Assembly: GCA_020354105.1 (NCBI GenBank) | Contig: CP070642.1 | Location: forward strand, 1,541,044 to 1,584,044 | Reading direction: 5' to 3' | Length of the DNA: 43,001 bases | From: Chloroflexota bacterium | Lineage (GTDB): Bacteria; Chloroflexota; Dehalococcoidia; GIF9; UBA5629 | Shown: positions 8,900-15,988 of the stretch, piece after piece | Position numbering within the stretch: the first letter of the stretch is position 1 | Layout: the number at the start of each line of letters is the position of its first letter | Made by a program: the position numbers and the translations under genes | Notes under the pieces: model-generated | What the model saw: only the letters and a program-made list of their open reading frames with translations | Database searches by the model: none | Told to the model about the DNA's origin: nothing

Positions 8900-10015
8900 A
8901 TGGCTGCAGAATCTAAGGGTTGCAAGGGGCTGTTCGATGAGGTTATAGATGCAGGGCTGTGTACCTTGTGTGGTGCCTGTACGGGCAGATGTCCTTACTT
9001 GGCTTACTACCAAGGCAGAATAGCACTTTTGGATAATTGCACTAGAATTGATGAAGCGCAATGCTATGATTATTGCCCACGGACTCATATAGATATGAAT
9101 GCAATTAGTCAAAAGATCTTTGGGGTACAATATAGTGATGGTGAGATAGGCAATACAAAAGAGGTGTTAATAGCAAGGTCAACAGATGCCAATATCACAG
9201 AAAAAGCGCAGTATGGTGGTGTAGTAACCACACTCTTATCATTAGCACTGGATGAAGGGTTTATTGAAGGTGCTATTTTGACGAAGACTTCAGATGGCAA
9301 GACTCCGAGCCCTTTTCTGGCTCAGGCTGTTAATGACATACTTCAATGTGCTGGTTCTAGTTATATGGCCTGCCCTGTTTTAGAAAGGTATAACCAAATT
9401 CCCGAAGACAACAGTGACAAGCTGGGAATAGTTGCCATGCCATGTCAAGTCTTAGCTGTGGCCAAGATGAAAGCAAACCCGCCCGCGAATAGAGCCAGCA
9501 TAGATAATATTAGGTTGGTTATTGGACTTTTCTGTACCTGGGCATTGTCTCCGCAAAACTTCTATCAATTTCTGAAGGAAAATCTTGATTTGTCGGAGGT
9601 CAAGAAATTTGATATTCCTCCTCCACCAGCGAACAGATTTGATATTTTCACTGCGTCAAGCAAAACCTCATTCCCACTAGAAAAAATCAGAAAATTCACC
9701 ATGCCTACCTGTGCTTATTGCTTAGATATGACGTCAGAGTTCGCTGATATTTCAGTTGGCTCAGTTGAAGACATTGAAGGCTGGAATACTGTCATTGTTC
9801 GCACTAAAATTGGCGCTGAACTTATGGAAATGGCTAAGAAGAAAGGGAAACTTCAAATCGATAAGTTGCCTTCGGCAAGCTTGGCACATTTGAAAGAGGC
9901 GTCCTTGCTTAAAAAGAAGCGTGCATTGAACGAGATCATCAAAAGGAGTGGTGACAGGAATAACCTGATTTATGTTGGTTTGTCTACTAAGTTGGCCGAG
10001 AAGATACTGGAATAG
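8900..10015 (+). CDS. Coenzyme F420 hydrogenase/dehydrogenase beta subunit-like (FrhB family) flavo-iron-sulfur protein
   Basis: 371 aa. A GGAAGGAGAG ribosome site precedes the ATG. An N-terminal CTLCGACTGRCP iron-sulfur motif is followed by further cysteines. AQYGGVVTTLLSLALDEGFIEGAILT and VAMPCQVLAV are the hallmark FrhB/FdhB FAD and cluster segments, and the C-terminal MPTCAYCLDMTSEFADISVGS completes the family pattern. FrhB-type proteins pass electrons between iron-sulfur clusters, FAD and a deazaflavin or other acceptor. Lying 29 bp before iorA, it probably accepts or supplies electrons for the 2-oxoacid oxidoreductase. Whether the organism has F420 cannot be told here. Confidence 0.85.
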   Translation: MAAESKGCKGLFDEVIDAGLCTLCGACTGRCPYLAYYQGRIALLDNCTRIDEAQCYDYCPRTHIDMNAISQKIFGVQYSDGEIGNTKEVLIARSTDANITEKAQYGGVVTTLLSLALDEGFIEGAILTKTSDGKTPSPFLAQAVNDILQCAGSSYMACPVLERYNQIPEDNSDKLGIVAMPCQVLAVAKMKANPPANRASIDNIRLVIGLFCTWALSPQNFYQFLKENLDLSEVKKFDIPPPPANRFDIFTASSKTSFPLEKIRKFTMPTCAYCLDMTSEFADISVGSVEDIEGWNTVIVRTKIGAELMEMAKKKGKLQIDKLPSASLAHLKEASLLKKKRALNEIIKRSGDRNNLIYVGLSTKLAEKILE

Positions 10016-10044
10016 ATGGAGCAGCAAACAAGGAGGTAATTGAT

Positions 10045-11982
10045 ATGGCTAATATTGAGATTGATGCACCTGGCACCAGTCAGCTTTTTATTGGCAATGA
10101 AGCTATTGCTCGTGGGGCATTGGAGGCGGGGATCGGATTCGCTGCTGCCTATCCGGGGACACCATCTTCGGAAATATTAGGTAGCTTAGCCCAAATAGCT
10201 AAAAAAATGAATATCTATGCGGAATGGTCAATAAACGAAAAGGTAGCCATGGAAGCTGCTGCCGGTGCTTCCTATGCTGGTATTAGATCTCTTGCTGCAA
10301 TGAAGCAAAATGGGATAAATGTGGTGTCTGATTTTCTGGCAAATCTAGTTATGAGTGGTACAGGTAAGGGGGGGCTGGTTTTAGTAAGCTGTGATGACCC
10401 GTCGGCTATATCTAGTTCCAATGAGCAGGATACACGGCCGATAGCCAAATGGCTGGATATTCCACTGGTGGAACCAGGTGACTTTCAAGAGGCCAAGGAT
10501 ATGACAAAATGGCTCTTTGACCTTGCTGAAGAATTGGGCACTCTCTGTATGTTGCGCAGCGTAACTCGTATTGCACATGCACGGGGCAATGTGAAACTAG
10601 GCGAGCTGCCTAACAAGCAACAAAAGGCATATTTTGAACAGATACATGATTTAAAAAACGTGATGCCAACTAGATATATACCAATACCGAGCCCGGTGCG
10701 GCACTTGTTCTTGCACGCTAAAATGGACAAGGCTCTAGAGAAATTTGAATCATCTTTATTTAATCGATATATCGGGCCGGATAGAGCCGATTTGCTGATC
10801 ATAACTTGTGGTAGTTGTTGGCTTTACTCTCAAGATGCGATAGAGGCACTGAAATTGAGAGACAGGGTTGGTATTCTCAAACTGGGTACATTGTGGCCAT
10901 TGCCAGAAAAGTTTGTCATGGAACATCTGAATAAATCGGATAAAGTCTTATTTGTGGAAGAGATCGACCCCTTTCTAGAGCGGAGCGTTATGGAATTAGG
11001 CGGCAGTTTTCCGCCAAAAGCAATACGCCCTACTTTTTATGGCAAGCGTTCAGGGCATATTAATGCCTATGGGGAGTTAAATCCTGATATGGTCATAAAA
11101 GCTGTATCCACAATACTAGGTTTGACATATAAAGCTCGTGATGCCGACTATGGCAAGAAGGCTGAAGCAGTTGCCAAAAGCAATGTTCCAGAAAGGAGTA
11201 TGACTTTCTGTGCTGGATGTCCTCATCGTGCTACATTTTGGTCAATCAAGAATGCGCTTAAATTAGATGGGCACGATGGTGTTGTTACTGGTGATATAGG
11301 ATGTTACTCCATGGCATTGGGACCTGCTGGATTTTTTCAGGTTCGGACGATGCATTGCATGGGCGCTGGCGTTGGCGTGGCTAATGGACTGGGAAAGCTG
11401 GGGCAGTTTGGTTTTAACCAGCCAGTGCTCGCAGTGGTTGGTGATTCTACTTTCTACCACGCTACTATACCGGCACTGATAAATGGAATTTACAATCAAT
11501 CTAATTTTATCCTTATCATTCTCGATAATAGTGCCACAGCTATGACAGGATTCCAACCTCATCCTGGTACCGGTATGACAGCTATGGGAGAGCCTACGAA
11601 AGTAATAAGTATGGAAGCCCTATGCCGCTCTTTGGGTGCACGCGTTGAGGTCTGTGACCCCTTTGATTTGAATAATACAACAGCGATATTGTTGGAGATG
11701 ATGGCCGAGGGTGGTGGTGCTAAGGTAGCTATAATGAGGCGACAGTGTGAGCTGGTGAGGGCTAAAAAGGAAAAGCCACCATATAAAGTGCGCGTAGATG
11801 CCGAGAGATGTATTGGAGAGGCTTGTGGTTGTGATAGGTTGTGTACCAGAATTTTCCTTTGTCCTGGGCTTATATGGGACAAAAAAACTGGCAAGTCTAA
11901 GGTAGACGAAGTGATTTGTAATGGGTGTGGTGTGTGTGTAGATGTATGCCCACAAGGAGCTATCATAAAGGAGGCAGCATGA
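10045..11982 (+). CDS. iorA: Indolepyruvate:ferredoxin oxidoreductase, alpha subunit
   Basis: 645 aa, close to the usual IorA length. It has an AAGGAGG-type ribosome site. Domains in order are an N-terminal pyrimidine-binding domain (FIGNEAIARGALEAG, AAYPGTPSSEI), a middle domain, the TPP-binding domain with GDIGCYSMALGP and GDSTFYHATIPALINGIYN, and a C-terminal ferredoxin region with two cysteine clusters (one atypical, around ACGCDRLCTRIFLCPG; one standard, CNGCGVCVDVCP). It oxidatively decarboxylates aryl 2-oxoacids to acyl-CoA with reduction of ferredoxin, or runs in reverse. Its stop overlaps the iorB start (ATGA), indicating translational coupling. Confidence 0.93.
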   Translation: MANIEIDAPGTSQLFIGNEAIARGALEAGIGFAAAYPGTPSSEILGSLAQIAKKMNIYAEWSINEKVAMEAAAGASYAGIRSLAAMKQNGINVVSDFLANLVMSGTGKGGLVLVSCDDPSAISSSNEQDTRPIAKWLDIPLVEPGDFQEAKDMTKWLFDLAEELGTLCMLRSVTRIAHARGNVKLGELPNKQQKAYFEQIHDLKNVMPTRYIPIPSPVRHLFLHAKMDKALEKFESSLFNRYIGPDRADLLIITCGSCWLYSQDAIEALKLRDRVGILKLGTLWPLPEKFVMEHLNKSDKVLFVEEIDPFLERSVMELGGSFPPKAIRPTFYGKRSGHINAYGELNPDMVIKAVSTILGLTYKARDADYGKKAEAVAKSNVPERSMTFCAGCPHRATFWSIKNALKLDGHDGVVTGDIGCYSMALGPAGFFQVRTMHCMGAGVGVANGLGKLGQFGFNQPVLAVVGDSTFYHATIPALINGIYNQSNFILIILDNSATAMTGFQPHPGTGMTAMGEPTKVISMEALCRSLGARVEVCDPFDLNNTTAILLEMMAEGGGAKVAIMRRQCELVRAKKEKPPYKVRVDAERCIGEACGCDRLCTRIFLCPGLIWDKKTGKSKVDEVICNGCGVCVDVCPQGAIIKEAA

Positions 11983-12596
11983 CTAAAAAACAATTGATGA
12001 AAGATCCACTTAACTTAGTCATTACTGGTGTTGGGGGACAAGGTAATGTAATGATATCTCTAATAATCGGCAATGCTTTTGTGAGGGATGGCTACATTGT
12101 GACTGTTGGGGAGACATATGGGGCATCACAGCGTGGTGGCCCAGTCATGAGCCATATGAGAATATCCAAAGAGACCCAGTATAGTCCTTTTATTCCTGAT
12201 GGTTGTGCTGACATTATTCTTGGCATGGAGCCGGTGGAAACGCTTCGGATGCTGGGTAGATATGGCAACCCGCGTGTCATCACCATAATAAACCCCAGAC
12301 CCATATATTCTATTGATGTTACTGGTGGTCATGCTGAGTATCCTGATTTAGACAAGCTGGTTGAGATTGTAAAAGAACTATCAGCTCAGACATGGATTAT
12401 CAATGCCACCGAAGAAGCACAGAAAATGGGAAGCCCTATGTTTGCCAATGCTATTCTCATTGGTGCCCTAATAGGCTCTGGTGTTTTGCCGCTGGACAAG
12501 AAGTCGGTGGAACCTGTCTTGCGTGAGACCTTCCCTAAGGAAATCGAAGCCAATCTGGTAGCTTTCAATAAGGGTATCAAATTTGTAAAGTCTTAG
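11979..12596 (+). CDS. iorB: Indolepyruvate:ferredoxin oxidoreductase, beta subunit
   Basis: 205 aa from the ATG at 11979. I prefer this start to one further upstream because AAAGGAGG lies 4-5 nt before it and the ATG overlaps the iorA stop. The gamma-type 2-oxoacid oxidoreductase domain is marked by LVITGVGGQGNVMISLIIGNAF and GETYGASQRGGPVMSHMRIS, which contact the catalytic subunit and CoA. It works as a heterodimer with IorA in aryl-pyruvate metabolism. It is the last gene of the operon: a terminator-like hairpin follows. Confidence 0.93.
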   Translation: MTKKQLMKDPLNLVITGVGGQGNVMISLIIGNAFVRDGYIVTVGETYGASQRGGPVMSHMRISKETQYSPFIPDGCADIILGMEPVETLRMLGRYGNPRVITIINPRPIYSIDVTGGHAEYPDLDKLVEIVKELSAQTWIINATEEAQKMGSPMFANAILIGALIGSGVLPLDKKSVEPVLRETFPKEIEANLVAFNKGIKFVKS

Positions 12597-12610
12597 AGAT
12601 CACCCTCTTG

Positions 12611-12635
12611 ATTTAAGACAACGTCTAAATTTTTA
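12611..12635 (+). terminator. Rho-independent terminator-like hairpin after iorB
   Basis: An AT-rich inverted repeat (ATTTAAGAC / GTCTAAAT with one bulged A and loop AAC) is followed at once by a T run. It is weak in GC, so confidence is limited. Confidence 0.4.
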
Positions 12636-12720
12636 TCCTATCAGGCTCATTAATCTATTCTCTATAACACCGGGCTGTCTATTGTTCTCATTTTTTTCTT
12701 CCTAACTCTCACCTAGGGGC

Positions 12721-12749
12721 TTGACAAATGATAAAAACATGTGTACACT
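12721..12749 (+). promoter_or_regulatory. Sigma70 promoter of lexA
   Basis: TTGACA (12721-12726), an exact 17-bp spacer and TACACT (12744-12749) form a near-consensus promoter. The start point would be near 12756, inside the LexA-box array and about 60 nt before the lexA ATG. Confidence 0.7.
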
Positions 12750-12799
12750 TGTTTTTAGAACAATCGTTTGTAAAACGTAAGTTTGTAAAACACGTGTTT
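12743..12799. promoter_or_regulatory. Tandem LexA (SOS) boxes at a 15-bp period
   Basis: Three boxes fit [G/A]AAC-N4-GTTT: 12758-12769, 12773-12784 and 12788-12799 (the last is a perfect palindrome, AAACACGTGTTT). Boxes two and three are each preceded by GTA, so the unit repeats every 15 bp. A weaker fourth copy, GTAC-ACTT-GTTT at 12743-12754, keeps the same phase and covers the -10. The pattern resembles the Gram-positive GAAC-N4-GTTC SOS box. A separate near-perfect palindrome, 12736-12753, also spans the -10. This is most simply read as lexA autorepression. Confidence 0.75.
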
Positions 12800-12817
12800 G
12801 ATAAAGGGTATATTTAG

Positions 12818-13465
12818 ATGAGAAAGCCTGGTGTAAGTGAGACGAGGCGACGGATATTCAAATTTATCCGTGATTTTATTGAAGAAAGAGGTTATGCACC
12901 TACGGTTAGAGATATTCTAAAAGGGTGCAATATAAGTTCGACGGCAGTTGTCCAGCATCACTTGAATATACTTGAGAGAGAAGGTCACATTCATCGTGAT
13001 CCGGAGGTCTTCAGAAGTATACAGCTCATTGATAAAAGAAATATTGTTAGGGTTCCCCTGTTAGGCAATATTTCTGCAGGTGCGCCAATACCTGTGCCAG
13101 ATTCGGGGACCTGGGATAATGAGGCGGCAGAGATGTTAGAGTTGACTGATGAGTTGACTCAAGGCAAGGAAGTCTATGCCTTGAAAGTGAAAGGTATTTC
13201 AATGGTTGATGCCCTGATTGATGATGGAGACATTGTTTTAATGGAGTCGGCGAACACGGCCAACGATGGGGATATGGTTGCTGTCTGGCTAAAAGACAAG
13301 CACGAGGTAACTCTAAAGAGGCTGTTTCGAGAGCAGCAGGTGATTCGCCTTCAGCCGTCTAATTCTCAAATGGAGCCACTCTATGTAAACTTTCAAAATG
13401 TCGAGGTCCAGGGGAAAGTTGTAGGAGTTATCAGGAAATTAGGAGACAAGAATAAGAGGCGATGA
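12818..13465 (+). CDS. lexA: LexA SOS repressor / self-cleaving protease
   Basis: 215 aa, normal. The N-terminal winged helix (residues 1-70; TRRRIFKFIRDFIEERGYAPTVRDI is close to the family pattern) is followed by the cleavage site at A87-G88 in NISAGAP and the S24 peptidase domain with the catalytic pair S128 (KGISMVD) and K167 (VTLKRL). It represses DNA-damage genes and cuts itself when RecA filaments form. The start at 12818 gives the standard N-terminus. It lies downstream of a strong promoter and tandem LexA-type boxes, so it is almost certainly autoregulated. The recognition helix region (STAVVQHHLNILEREG) differs from that of E. coli, as expected for a different box. Confidence 0.95.
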   Translation: MRKPGVSETRRRIFKFIRDFIEERGYAPTVRDILKGCNISSTAVVQHHLNILEREGHIHRDPEVFRSIQLIDKRNIVRVPLLGNISAGAPIPVPDSGTWDNEAAEMLELTDELTQGKEVYALKVKGISMVDALIDDGDIVLMESANTANDGDMVAVWLKDKHEVTLKRLFREQQVIRLQPSNSQMEPLYVNFQNVEVQGKVVGVIRKLGDKNKRR

Positions 13466-13478
13466 TCGCCTTTATTTA
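13457..13478 (+). terminator. Hairpin overlapping the lexA stop codon
   Basis: AGGCGA-TGA-TCGCCT (13457-13471) is a 6-bp GC-rich stem whose loop is the lexA stop codon itself, followed by TTATTTATAAAT. It could be a weak terminator or attenuator between lexA and the next gene. Confidence 0.4.
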
Positions 13479-13501
13479 TAAATATAAGATGGAGGTTAGA
13501 A

Positions 13502-13756
13502 ATGGCTAAGCTACTTGAGAAACCAGAAGAGTTGAAAGTGACCACTAATATTGAAGGCACGCCATTAACTATTGCCAGAAATGGCAAAGCGGAGCGCGTG
13601 ACCAGAATTTATCAACAATGGCAGGTATCTGAGCAACTCTTCGAGCAGGAGATTCTAAAGAGTTACTTTAGGGTTAGGACGAGCAAAGGCATTATTTGTG
13701 ATATTTATCGTGATGCGGTGTCAAGTTCTTGGTATCTGGGCCGTGTTTACGATTAA
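13502..13756 (+). CDS. Small DUF6504-like protein next to lexA
   Basis: 84 aa. A GGAGG ribosome site precedes the ATG. The pattern GTPLTIARNGKAERVTRIYQQW, then SYFRVRTSKGIICDIYRD and WYLGRVYD resembles small proteins and C-terminal domains annotated DUF6504, which I recall as being linked to Y-family polymerase/ImuB-type genes. That link is from memory. Its position 36 bp after lexA, under the same promoter, makes an SOS-induced role plausible. No polymerase gene is adjacent. The function is unknown. Confidence 0.65.
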   Translation: MAKLLEKPEELKVTTNIEGTPLTIARNGKAERVTRIYQQWQVSEQLFEQEILKSYFRVRTSKGIICDIYRDAVSSSWYLGRVYD

Positions 13757-13839
13757 AGCTGAATGAAATTACTAAGAAGCTCTAGTTTATCGCTAAATTG
13801 CGAATTAATGTTATTGGTTTAAGGGAGGAGGTTTGTTTA

Positions 13840-14115
13840 ATGATGCAGGCAGTAAGAGATAGAGTTCAATGTTCGCGGTGTGGCTGCATTGCAATGCCCG
13901 ATGCAACTAAGTGTCCCAAATGCGGTGCTTCATACAACGGCAATGGAGCAAAAGAGGCAGTTAGTGTGGTTAATTGTATTTCAAGCCCAAAGATAGAGGA
14001 TGCAGATACTAGAGTAGTAAGGGCCTACTATCAGCTTACGTGTAGTCATCATGGCAGGATTCATGTTAAAACCACTGTAATTGGTTCTCCCATCAAGTGT
14101 CCTTTTTGTCAATAG
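13840..14115 (+). CDS. Small double zinc-ribbon protein, function unknown
   Basis: 91 aa from the ATG at 13840, chosen because GGGAGGAGG lies just upstream; a TTG further up has no ribosome site. The first ribbon has CSRCGC and CPKCG near residues 9-31; the second has CSHHG and a terminal CPFC. The middle is unremarkable. Such proteins may bind nucleic acid or act as a scaffold, but I recognise no family. It follows the DUF6504-like gene in the same direction with an 84-bp gap. Confidence 0.7.
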   Translation: MMQAVRDRVQCSRCGCIAMPDATKCPKCGASYNGNGAKEAVSVVNCISSPKIEDADTRVVRAYYQLTCSHHGRIHVKTTVIGSPIKCPFCQ

Positions 14116-14167
14116 AGGTAGAGGTGGTAGTATGATGCTTGGTGATTGTTGCGAAGGCAGTTGTTCA

Positions 14168-14851
14168 CTAAGATTTAGCAAGTGCAATTAAAGCCTCTTT
14201 GGTGTTAACCAAGTTTATGCCTATGTTCTTTAATTCTTGTAGCCCTCTTTTATAAATTTGTGAAACAGCATCTTCTACAAGTACAATTCTGAAATCCCGT
14301 TCACTAGCCTCATAGATTGTTGTGCGTGGGCAGTTAGGGAAATTACATCCGCACAGCATAATGGTATTAATGTCCAGATCTTGCAGGTGCTTCTCCAAGG
14401 GAGTCTTGAAAAATGCTCCCCACCTCGGCTTATACATTATCCATTCGTTCGATCCAATCGGTTGAAATTTTCCCTTTAGGAGATTTGCCGCATCTAGCCT
14501 GATTCCTAGTGTGGGTTTTAATTCTTCCATCAGTTCAGCTCCATCGCTTTCTGGGGCGAGGATCTGTTTTCCAAGCTCGATAATTTTTCTGCGACAGGCA
14601 TCAGCGTTGGAGCCATCAGGCGAATAAAGTCTGACAACATGTATTATTGGTCGCTGGGAGCTCCTGAAAGCTTGTACAACGCTTTGTATTTTGGGCAGAA
14701 CATCAATTGTACCGGGAATCTCAATTGGGGTGCCGGGGATTGTACAATCACGCTGCACATCGATAGTAAGCAGGGCGACTCTCTTGTAATCTGGACTTAT
14801 GTACTCATTCATTCTAGAGATTCGTTGCAGTTCAATTGGTGTGGAAGCCAT
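14168..14851 (-). CDS. Isochorismatase-like cysteine hydrolase
   Basis: 227 aa. The catalytic triad of the superfamily is visible: D31 in LLTIDVQRD, the lysine in YKPRWGAFFKT, and the cysteine in GCNFPNCPRTTIYEASERDF, followed by the usual VLVEDAVSQ strand. The N-terminal 20 residues before the first strand are an extension. Family members hydrolyse amides, isochorismate or N-carbamoyl compounds; the substrate cannot be assigned. It converges with the lexA group and stands alone: the gap to the next gene upstream (14852-15075, 224 bp) shows no feature I can name. Confidence 0.85.
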   Translation of the reverse strand: MASTPIELQRISRMNEYISPDYKRVALLTIDVQRDCTIPGTPIEIPGTIDVLPKIQSVVQAFRSSQRPIIHVVRLYSPDGSNADACRRKIIELGKQILAPESDGAELMEELKPTLGIRLDAANLLKGKFQPIGSNEWIMYKPRWGAFFKTPLEKHLQDLDINTIMLCGCNFPNCPRTTIYEASERDFRIVLVEDAVSQIYKRGLQELKNIGINLVNTKEALIALAKS

Positions 14852-15075
14852 CCATCTTTGGCTCTAAGTCCTTCTTGTAGCTGAAGCCACATAATTTCCT
14901 TGGGTAGTCTAACACAATTATCCATGCTGCTCAATCAGTCTGAAGCTAAATTGCACTTAACTACCGGCTGTCTGTCCAAGGGACTATTAAACTTACGGGA
15001 CTAATTTGAGTGGTAGTATGAATTTTGGGGCAAGTTATGATGTTAGTTCTTACAGATTAGGTCTTTGAAGATGTT

Positions 15076-15924
15076 TTATACTTTTAGTTGCATGCCATCA
15101 TAGGCAAAGCGTATTTTTGGATCATTAGATTCCAGAGCGCGGTAATCGTCATAGCTGAGATTCCAGTATTCCTCCAAATGAGCAAAGATAACCCTCTTGG
15201 CTTGCAGGTATTTGACTAGCTCCATGGTTTGCTCAAAGGTATAAAGGGTTTTTCTGGAAATATGGTCGGCTGGATATTTGAAACCATGTCTCAGCCCTTT
15301 CTCAAATATCCCAGGCTGAATGATAAGAAAATCGGCTTGCTGAACCTCACTTCTGTGTTCAGGAAAAGGCTTGATATCACAGGTAGCATAGACCACCTTG
15401 CGACCTGCTTTTTCAAGAACGTAAACGAAGGCCAGTTGGGAACCACGGTCGACAGGGATTGCGGTTATCCTAACATCTCCTACCTTGATCTTGTCATGAA
15501 AAAACTTTAGCTTCAGAAAGCCACTTTCCTGGTAGAAATCGACTACGGGACCGTACTGAGACCTGAGTTTCTTTACGCTTCCACTCAGTTGTTCAGGCAG
15601 CAGCAAGCAAATCTGCTTTTCGGGATAGGCACGCCAAGTACGGAAGTCCAGCGCAATCTGCTCTACTACCCGAAGCCCCTCCACATGGTCGGGGTCTAAA
15701 TGAGATAAGATAAGGTAATCGACATGGCGAATAGACGAACGATTAAGCAGACTTACAATCTCCGCCGGTGTGTCTATCAGCAGGTTGATATCATGCAGAA
15801 AAACGGAAGGCCCTGCCCTAGCATACGGAACGCCTTTCTTTCTGGCTTCCTTACAAACCCGGCATTGACAAAGCGGTTTGGGGATTACAGCACATCCCCC
15901 GGAGCCCAATATTGTCCACTTCAT
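15076..15924 (-). CDS. MBL-fold metallo-hydrolase, PhnP/PqqB-like
   Basis: 282 aa. The N-terminal GSGGCAVIP strand-loop and LCQCRVCKEARKKG (C19, C21, C24) match the zinc-binding element of PhnP/PqqB-type proteins. The metal motif HLDPDH is at 75-80, with further histidine and aspartate ligands downstream (ATCDIKPFPEH, IFAHLEEYW). PhnP opens cyclic phosphate esters and PqqB relatives act in cofactor synthesis; the substrate here is unknown. It is the last gene of the minus-strand methyltransferase operon, 64 bp after the asparagine-synthetase-like gene. That association with amine demethylation genes is unusual. Confidence 0.85.
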   Translation of the reverse strand: MKWTILGSGGCAVIPKPLCQCRVCKEARKKGVPYARAGPSVFLHDINLLIDTPAEIVSLLNRSSIRHVDYLILSHLDPDHVEGLRVVEQIALDFRTWRAYPEKQICLLLPEQLSGSVKKLRSQYGPVVDFYQESGFLKLKFFHDKIKVGDVRITAIPVDRGSQLAFVYVLEKAGRKVVYATCDIKPFPEHRSEVQQADFLIIQPGIFEKGLRHGFKYPADHISRKTLYTFEQTMELVKYLQAKRVIFAHLEEYWNLSYDDYRALESNDPKIRFAYDGMQLKV

Positions 15925-15988
15925 TCGATGTGAGAAGGCCTCCCTTATTCTCCCTATCTGCGTTCATAAATCAGACGACGAATACAAG

